DNA of 10,766 nt from an uncultured Holophagales bacterium (GTDB lineage: Bacteria; Acidobacteriota; Thermoanaerobaculia; UBA5066), in NCBI GenBank assembly GCA_937864895.1, contig CALMDF010000510.1:1-10766 (forward strand). The letters run 5' to 3'. Position 1 is the first letter of the stretch, and the number at the start of each line of letters is the position of its first letter. The notes below the pieces were generated by a model. It was not told the origin of the DNA. It worked only from the letters and a program-made list of their open reading frames with translations, and searched no databases. This document shows positions 1-4,620 of this stretch, piece after piece. The position numbers and the translations under genes were made by a program.

Positions 1-8
1 GGCTTCAT
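1..8 (-). CDS. Possible start of a gene that runs off the left edge
   Basis: On the minus strand an ATG at positions 8-6, followed by AAG CC, is preceded by GAGGAGG with a seven-base spacer, which is a good ribosome binding site. The ATG overlaps the TGA of the small ORF at 5-166 as ATGA, the usual sign of translational coupling. Only two full codons (Met-Lys) are inside the window, so nothing can be said about the product. The call rests only on the ribosome binding site and the overlap. Confidence 0.3.
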
Positions 9-166
9 CGGGAAGCCTCCTCGCCGCACTCGCTCGCGTCGACGCTCGCCGGCCTGGAGGTCGGCCGCTCCCGACCGGACGGGCCCGTCGGGACGATCGG
101 GTGGAGGACGTGGACGCGGACCCCGCGGTTCGAAGCCTTCTCAGTGTGGATGGGCAAGCGCTGCAC
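5..166 (-). CDS. Small ORF, hypothetical 53-residue protein
   Basis: I do not recognise this protein. The case for a gene is contextual. A GTG start at 166 is preceded by GAGGAGG with a six-base spacer (CGTTTC), and the stop codon overlaps a second ATG with its own GAGGAGG site as ATGA. The product would be 53 residues, basic and polar, rich in Arg, Pro and Ser, with no membrane segment or signal peptide and a single cysteine near the C-terminus (sequence ECGEE). It lies 71 bp downstream of the ATP-grasp/cNMP gene and could be the last part of that operon or start from its own weak promoter. The reading frame stays open far upstream inside the neighbouring gene, which in GC-rich DNA is common, so an open frame alone is no evidence. 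It could be a leader ORF or chance. Confidence 0.38.
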   Translation of the reverse strand: MQRLPIHTEKASNRGVRVHVLHPIVPTGPSGRERPTSRPASVDASECGEEASR

Positions 167-202
167 GAAACGCCTCCTCGATTCCCGGGCTGACTGGCGC
201 GG

Positions 203-208
203 ACTATA
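203..208 (-). promoter_or_regulatory. Possible -10 box (TATAGT) before the small ORF
   Basis: On the minus strand TATAGT matches the sigma-70 -10 consensus at five of six bases and stands out in GC-rich surroundings. It lies about 37 bases upstream of the GTG at 166 and about 30 bases past the stop of the ATP-grasp/cNMP gene. No -35 box is visible at 16-18 bases, so this is a weak call. Confidence 0.2.
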
Positions 209-237
209 CACGCCGCTGCCGGCCCCGCTTCCGCGCG

Positions 238-1491
238 CTAGCCCTGTTCGGCGGCGCGCAATCTCTTCGCGAGCGCCTGCAGGATCTTCCATCCGATCGT
301 GCCGTTGCGTTCGACGAGCGGACGGAATTCCCAGAACGTCAGGCCGTAGCAGACGAGGTCGGTCGCGGCGGTCACCGTGGCCGAGCGCGGGCCGCCGTCG
401 ATCAGGGCGATCTCGCCGAAGTGGTCCCCCGGGCCCAGCGTGGCGACCTCGATTCCTTTCCTCGAGACCGTGGCCTCGCCGGATGCGATGAGGAAGAACG
501 CGGCCCCCCCGGAGCCCTCCAGGATGACGGTCTCGCCCTTCCGGAAGGGGCGCTCCTTGAGCAGGCGGGCGATCTGCTCCGCCTGCCGCCGGTCCATGTC
601 GGCGAAGAGCTGGACGCGCTGCAGGGCGGCCACGGGGTCGCGGGGCGGCGGACCGGGCGGCAGGGCCTCGCTGCGCGCCTTCCCGGTCGTCACGGCACGG
701 CACTGGAGGAGGTAGAGCCTCCCGTCCTGGAACGCCCACTCGCTGTCGCGCCGCGGGCCGTAGACCTTCTCGCACGCCAGCGCGAGCTCGCCCAGCGCCG
801 CGAGCTGGGCGTCGTCGAGACTGAGCTGGGTCACCTTGTCGGGGGGCACGCGCTGCTCGAATGTGCCTCCGTTCGGGAGGGACCGGATCGCGATGCGCTT
901 GCGCCCGGCCTTGCGTTCCAGCACGCGGCCGGAGCGGTCGAGGCGGAACTGGTCCGGGACGACGAGGCCGGCAACCACCGCTTCGCCGAGGCCCCAGCTC
1001 GCTTCGATGAGGCGATCGTCGGCCCCGGTGACCGGGTGCTCGGTGAACATGACTCCGGCGACGGCGGGGTCGAGGAGCGTCTGGACGACGACGCCGACGC
1101 TCGGCCTGGTGAAGAGGCCGACCCGCTGACGGTAGGTGATGGCCGAGTCCGAGTTCGCGGACCACCAGACGTCGCGCACGGCACCGGGGACATCGGCCGC
1201 CGTGTGGACGTTGAGCAGGGTGAGGTGCTGGCCGGCGAAGCTGGCCGCCGCGCCGTCCTCGTCGACGGCGGAAGACCGGACGGCGAACGGCGCCGGCAGG
1301 GCGGCGATGGCCTTCGCCAGCTTGCCGATGGCCTTTTCCTCACCCGAGGCGACGGCCTCGACCAGGTCGCCCGAGAGAGCCACGCCGGGCGGGACCGGGA
1401 GGCGCTGGCGCGCCGCGTCGCCGAGGCCCACGGCCTTCGACCCGTAGAGCGCCGTCTCGCGTGCCCGCGCGAAGGGGACGACGGTCTTCAC
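238..1491 (-). CDS. PEP synthase/PPDK-type ATP-grasp subunit fused to a cyclic-nucleotide-binding domain
   Basis: This 417-residue cytoplasmic protein looks like the ATP-using half of a split dikinase. Residues 1-270 form a PPDK_N (PEP/pyruvate-binding, ATP-grasp) domain with its landmarks intact: AVRSSAVDED at 71-80, SFAGQ at 84-88, GVMFTEHPVTG at 146-156, WGLGEAVVAG at 166-175, and D249/E251 followed by LLQCRAVT near 261-268. In this family the domain phosphorylates a swivelling histidine with ATP. Residues 287-417 form a Crp-type cyclic-nucleotide fold with a near-canonical phosphate-binding cassette, FGEIALIDGGPRSA at 358-371, keeping E360 and R369; there is no helix-turn-helix. The swivel domain itself is missing here and lies in the preceding gene, which this one overlaps by 4 bp (GTGA), so equimolar coupled translation is likely. 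The start is GTG. The fused domain suggests allosteric control by a nucleotide (inference). Confidence 0.9.
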   Translation of the reverse strand: MKTVVPFARARETALYGSKAVGLGDAARQRLPVPPGVALSGDLVEAVASGEEKAIGKLAKAIAALPAPFAVRSSAVDEDGAAASFAGQHLTLLNVHTAADVPGAVRDVWWSANSDSAITYRQRVGLFTRPSVGVVVQTLLDPAVAGVMFTEHPVTGADDRLIEASWGLGEAVVAGLVVPDQFRLDRSGRVLERKAGRKRIAIRSLPNGGTFEQRVPPDKVTQLSLDDAQLAALGELALACEKVYGPRRDSEWAFQDGRLYLLQCRAVTTGKARSEALPPGPPPRDPVAALQRVQLFADMDRRQAEQIARLLKERPFRKGETVILEGSGGAAFFLIASGEATVSRKGIEVATLGPGDHFGEIALIDGGPRSATVTAATDLVCYGLTFWEFRPLVERNGTIGWKILQALAKRLRAAEQG

Positions 1492-3128
1492 CCCAGCACC
1501 GTGACCTCGCCGGCGTCCCCGTCGACGCGGACGAGGACGCCGTCGGCGATGCGCTCGGTCGCCTCACGGGTCCCGACGACGCCCGGAATGCCGTACTCGC
1601 GCGAGACGATCGCCGCGTGAGAGAGGAGGCCGCCGTTGTCGGTGACGATCCCGCCGAGGAGGGGGAGGAGGATGTTGAAGGCCTCGCTCGTCGACTCGGT
1701 GACGAGGACGTCGCCCCTGGCGATGCGGCCGAACTCGGAGGGGCCCGAGACGCGGCGCGCGGGCCCTTCGTAAACGCCCCTGCTCGCCGCGAGCCCGTAG
1801 AGGACCCTCTCCTCGTTCGCTGCCTGGGAGCTCCCGAAGAGGTGGCCCAGGGCGATTCCGGTCGCGCGCATGAGACGGCCGACCGCCGGGGGCAGCCCCG
1901 AGGGGTCGGGCGGAGGCGGTTTGAGGGGGCCGAGGAAGGGCGGGACGTCCTTCGCGGTCCAGGTCGCGCGGTACTCGGCACGCCTGGCGAGCTCGTCCGA
2001 GGACGGGCCGCCCGTCCCGCCGACGAGCGCACACATCTCGTCGAGGCTGGCGTCCAGCATGTGCTGGGGGGTGGCGATGCGGCCGCGACCCGCGACCCGG
2101 CGCCCGGCCGCGAGCGCGGCACGCCGCATGAGGCCCGAGGCCCAGATGTCGCTGTACACGCCCCGCTCGTCGCGGAGGCGGTAGGTGAGGCGCGCCTCGC
2201 CGAGCAGCTCGTCGAACTCCGCCTGGCGCTCCGGGGGGACCTGGGCGCGGACGTCGGCTGTGCGCGTGTCGACGTCCGAGGCGGCCTGTGCCTCCCCGGA
2301 AACGGCGATGCGGATGGCCCTGAGCAGGGCGTCCGGCAGCTCGAGCGCCGTGGGCTCGGCGATGTCGAAACCGTCGACGAGCCGGTTGCCGACGAGGTCG
2401 AGGTAGCCGGAGACCGCCGCGCCGGCTTCGCCACCCAGGGAACGAAGGCTCGCGAGGACCTGTGTGGGGTCGCCGTCTCCCGCGAGGAGCTCGCGAGCTG
2501 CGGAGTCCCCGGCAAACGCCCGCTTCAGGCGGTCCATCTCGTCGGAACCGCCCGCGGACACCGTGGCCGAACCTCGCATCAGGCCCAGCAGCTCGGACGG
2601 CGGCAGGCCCGTCCAGTCCCCCGCGTGCGCGAGGAAGTCGCCGGTCGGAAGCACGGCGCCGGCGGTGAAGCGCATGTGCTGGGCGATCATGGCCGAGTGG
2701 TGGTCGCGGCAGCGCGTCAGGTAGGCGACCAGCTCCGCGTCCGGGAGGGTGTCCGGATCGACGGCCTGGAGCTCCCGGTGCGTGGCGATGGCGGCTGGCT
2801 TGCGGTTCTCGTCCCAGTCGCGGAGCTGCTCGCGCCAGAGCTTCTGCGCGTAGGTCTGCTCGGCGCGTTGAAACCGTTCGGGGACCTCGGCTTCCGGGGC
2901 CGGCACCACCTGGTTGTAGCCGAAGCCGTTCACGTAGCAGATCTGGAGGCCGTCGATGAGCATCCCGTAGAAGCGTGCGAAGTCGTTGGTTCCCTGCCTG
3001 AAGGAGGGGGGATGCGTCTCCTGGAAGTAAAGCGTCAGCGGGCGGGGGAAGTGCACGGGGTCCTGTTCCCAGGATCCCGGACCGGGCGGGTCGAAGCGGA
3101 GTCCGGTGGGGTTGTCTGACGCGGCCAT
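1488..3128 (-). CDS. PEP-utilising phosphohistidine swivel-domain subunit of a split dikinase/phosphotransferase
   Basis: This 546-residue protein is the partner of the overlapping ATP-grasp gene. The C-terminal domain, about 445-546, is a PEP-utilising mobile (swivel) domain: GGLLSHAAIVSREYGIPGVV at 499-518 carries the expected phosphorylatable H504. Residues about 308-370, with YRLRDERG and an RRAALAAGRR stretch, resemble the region before the swivel in rifampicin phosphotransferases and related enzymes. Residues 1-300 are not recognised and probably bind the acceptor; HPPSFRQGTNDFARFYG near 39-55 and the RDHHSAMIAQHMRF region (141-154) are striking. The order, acceptor part then swivel at the extreme C-terminus with ATP-grasp on another polypeptide, matches phenylphosphate synthase PpsA plus PpsB. 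PEP synthase or an antibiotic phosphotransferase are alternatives. The ATG at 3128 is chosen because GGAGAGGGGGG lies just upstream; the longer open frame has no support. Confidence 0.87.
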   Translation of the reverse strand: MAASDNPTGLRFDPPGPGSWEQDPVHFPRPLTLYFQETHPPSFRQGTNDFARFYGMLIDGLQICYVNGFGYNQVVPAPEAEVPERFQRAEQTYAQKLWREQLRDWDENRKPAAIATHRELQAVDPDTLPDAELVAYLTRCRDHHSAMIAQHMRFTAGAVLPTGDFLAHAGDWTGLPPSELLGLMRGSATVSAGGSDEMDRLKRAFAGDSAARELLAGDGDPTQVLASLRSLGGEAGAAVSGYLDLVGNRLVDGFDIAEPTALELPDALLRAIRIAVSGEAQAASDVDTRTADVRAQVPPERQAEFDELLGEARLTYRLRDERGVYSDIWASGLMRRAALAAGRRVAGRGRIATPQHMLDASLDEMCALVGGTGGPSSDELARRAEYRATWTAKDVPPFLGPLKPPPPDPSGLPPAVGRLMRATGIALGHLFGSSQAANEERVLYGLAASRGVYEGPARRVSGPSEFGRIARGDVLVTESTSEAFNILLPLLGGIVTDNGGLLSHAAIVSREYGIPGVVGTREATERIADGVLVRVDGDAGEVTVLG

Positions 3129-3225
3129 GATGGCCCCCCTCTCCGGGACGGCCCGCCGATCTCGACGCGCCCTCCCGAAGGGCCGGAGACCTCTCGTCCC
3201 GGTACGCCGACCCTTCTTTTGTCGG

Positions 3226-3234
3226 AAGCTAGCA
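3226..3234 (-). promoter_or_regulatory. Extended -10 promoter (TGC TAGCTT) for the split phosphotransferase operon
   Basis: On the minus strand TGC-TAGCTT fits the extended -10 pattern TGnTAnnnT, in one of the few AT-richer patches of the gap between the secreted-protein gene and the swivel-domain gene. Transcription would begin near 3219-3220, giving a leader of about 91 bases. No good -35 is present, as expected for extended -10 promoters. An imperfectly spaced inverted repeat (CCGAC...GTCGG, 3207-3211 and 3221-3225) overlaps the expected start and could be an operator. A 5-bp hairpin (GCCCT/AGGGC, 3169-3183) lies in the leader. Confidence 0.4.
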
Positions 3235-3289
3235 CAATGAGACGAGATCGCGAGAAGGTCCGCGGACTCCCCGCGGCCCTCGCCGCTTC

Positions 3290-3314
3290 GCCGGGGCGGC
3301 GACGCCGCCCCGGC
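3290..3314 (-). terminator. Strong GC hairpin after the secreted-protein gene, without a T tract
   Basis: A perfect 11-bp inverted repeat, gccggggcggc (3290-3300) and gccgccccggc (3304-3314), is separated by only three bases. It begins 11 bases after the stop codon of the secreted-protein gene and lies before the promoter of the next operon, which is the position of a terminator. There is no run of T after it on the minus strand, so it is either a T-less terminator of the kind proposed for GC-rich genomes or an mRNA 3'-end stabiliser. Confidence 0.45.
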
Positions 3315-3325
3315 CCGGGTCGCGA

Positions 3326-4528
3326 TTACGGCCTGGCGGGGGCCGCGCGGGGCGTCGGAGGGCTGACCTTCGACCGGGGCGAGGCGAGCGGGCGAATGCC
3401 CGCCGGCGCCTTCGAGGCGCCCGCCTGCCTCTGGAGGGAGAGCGCCGCGACCGTCGAGAAGCAGCCCGTCCCGTCCATGGTGAGGCTCAGGGTGTTCCCG
3501 CTCGGGTGGACGGTGCCGCCGACCTCGACGGTGTCGGCGAGGCAGTCGAGGACCTCCCCGGTTCCCCAGGTGTAGACCTCTCCCCGGTGCTCGTGCCCGG
3601 TCAGGTAGGTGAGGAAGACGCCCGAGTCGCTGTCGTAGAGCCCGCCCTCGAGCCGCGGTCCGGACTGGGAGAGGAGGGCCGTGACGTTCCGGGAGCCGCC
3701 GGACCACGCCGCGCTTCCCCGCCACTCGCCGGAGAGGTCGAACGTGGCCTCGTAGGTGGAAAAGGCCCGGTCGTAGACGTCGTCGATGTAGACGGAGTCG
3801 CCGGAGGCGTTGTCGATCACCGTCGCGAACGGGATCCACGCCGCCTCCTCGGACTCCGTCACGCCGTACCAGATGGCGTACGCGTTGTCGAAAGCCGGAG
3901 CGATCTCGGACACGGCGAACTGCGTCCGCCCGAAGGGCGGGAGGGTCACGCTGCGGCTCCCCAGCATGGAGCCGGAGTCGTAGACGCTCACCTCGACCGT
4001 GATCGGGATCGGCGAGGTCGACATCAGGCCGAGGTTCGTGCGGTAGCCGTTCCCGTTGCGGAGCCCGGACGTGAAGATCTCCGACCCGCTGACGTTGACC
4101 CAGTAGTGGCCGTTGCCCGAGAACCCGTAGGTGCTCCCGGTGCCCGTGTAGGTCCGGGCGTTGCACCCGAAGGCGAGGCCGCCGGTGCTCGACAGCCAGA
4201 GGGAGGCGCCGCCGGTGAAGTTGAACATCGACTTGACGACGTCGCGCACGACGATCGTCTCTCCGGGCTCGAGGGTCAGGGCGACGGGCACGGCGGCGCT
4301 GTTGTCCTGGTCGTTCTTCAGGAGCCAGGCCTGGATCTCGACCGGGTGGTAGACGTACGGGTTCACGAGGGTGAGGTCCGTCCGGAAGTAGGTGCCTCCC
4401 TGGCCGGCAGCGCTGGCGACGGCGGGGAACAGGCACGCGTCGTAGAGCTGCGAGGCGACCCCCGCGGTCGCGGGGGTCGCGAGGACGAGAGAGGCAGCGA
4501 GAAGGGATGTTGCGACGGCTCGGGACAT
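3326..4528 (-). CDS. Secreted beta-rich protein with two tandem repeats and a lipocalin-like C-terminal domain
   Basis: The function is unknown. The 400-residue product begins with a Sec signal peptide: basic MSR, a hydrophobic stretch, and likely cleavage after ATPATA at residue 22. Residues about 45-125 and 160-245 look like two copies of one beta module: YFRTDLTLVN, VEIQAWLL and LEPGETIVV in the first match GYRTNLGLMS, VEVSVYD and LPPFGRTQF in the second. Repeats of this look, ending in a VIDNASGDSVYI-like segment, occur in exported proteins of Acidobacteriota as far as I recall. Residues about 260-367, opening with FDLSGEWRGS, resemble small beta-barrel modules. The tail after 370 is Pro/Arg/Ala-rich and looks disordered. 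There are four cysteines (32, 122, 329, 356). The ATG at 4528 is supported by GGAGGAG three bases upstream. No link with the flanking redox or kinase genes is evident. Confidence 0.82.
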   Translation of the reverse strand: MSRAVATSLLAASLVLATPATAGVASQLYDACLFPAVASAAGQGGTYFRTDLTLVNPYVYHPVEIQAWLLKNDQDNSAAVPVALTLEPGETIVVRDVVKSMFNFTGGASLWLSSTGGLAFGCNARTYTGTGSTYGFSGNGHYWVNVSGSEIFTSGLRNGNGYRTNLGLMSTSPIPITVEVSVYDSGSMLGSRSVTLPPFGRTQFAVSEIAPAFDNAYAIWYGVTESEEAAWIPFATVIDNASGDSVYIDDVYDRAFSTYEATFDLSGEWRGSAAWSGGSRNVTALLSQSGPRLEGGLYDSDSGVFLTYLTGHEHRGEVYTWGTGEVLDCLADTVEVGGTVHPSGNTLSLTMDGTGCFSTVAALSLQRQAGASKAPAGIRPLASPRSKVSPPTPRAAPARP

Positions 4529-4561
4529 GGACTCCTCCGTAAGAAAACCAGACTGAGACGG

Positions 4562-4567
4562 AGTCTA
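4562..4567 (-). promoter_or_regulatory. Possible -10 box (TAGACT) for the secreted-protein gene
   Basis: The 92-bp gap between the fusion-protein gene and the secreted-protein gene is GC-rich at its upstream end and turns AT-richer near TAGACT, a TAnnnT match. It would give a leader of roughly 27 bases ending in the GGAGGAG ribosome binding site. No -35 is visible. The upstream part contains a small hairpin, GCCCG/CGGGC with a three-base loop, about 20 bases past the stop of the fusion gene. Weak evidence only. Confidence 0.2.
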
Positions 4568-4620
4568 ACTCGGGGTCCGGAGCCGGGGCCCCTGCCCGGG
4601 ACGGGCGGCGCTCCCGCGCC

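Noticed and set aside
167..1165. Upstream extension of the small left-edge ORF on the minus strand
   Set aside because: It overlaps the well-supported ATP-grasp/cNMP gene in a different frame and reads as Arg/Pro-rich sequence; only the last 53 codons have a ribosome site.
1461..3119. A plus-strand open frame of about 550 codons, with a similar one at 421-1620
   Set aside because: They are antisense to the two phosphotransferase genes, which have clear catalytic motifs; the plus-strand products are low-complexity Arg/Glu/Gly-rich sequence.
3129..4436. Long 5' extension of the swivel-domain reading frame, open up to 4436
   Set aside because: The extension runs through the secreted-protein gene in another frame and reads as Arg/Pro-rich sequence. 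The ATG at 3128 has a good ribosome site and starts the recognisable protein.
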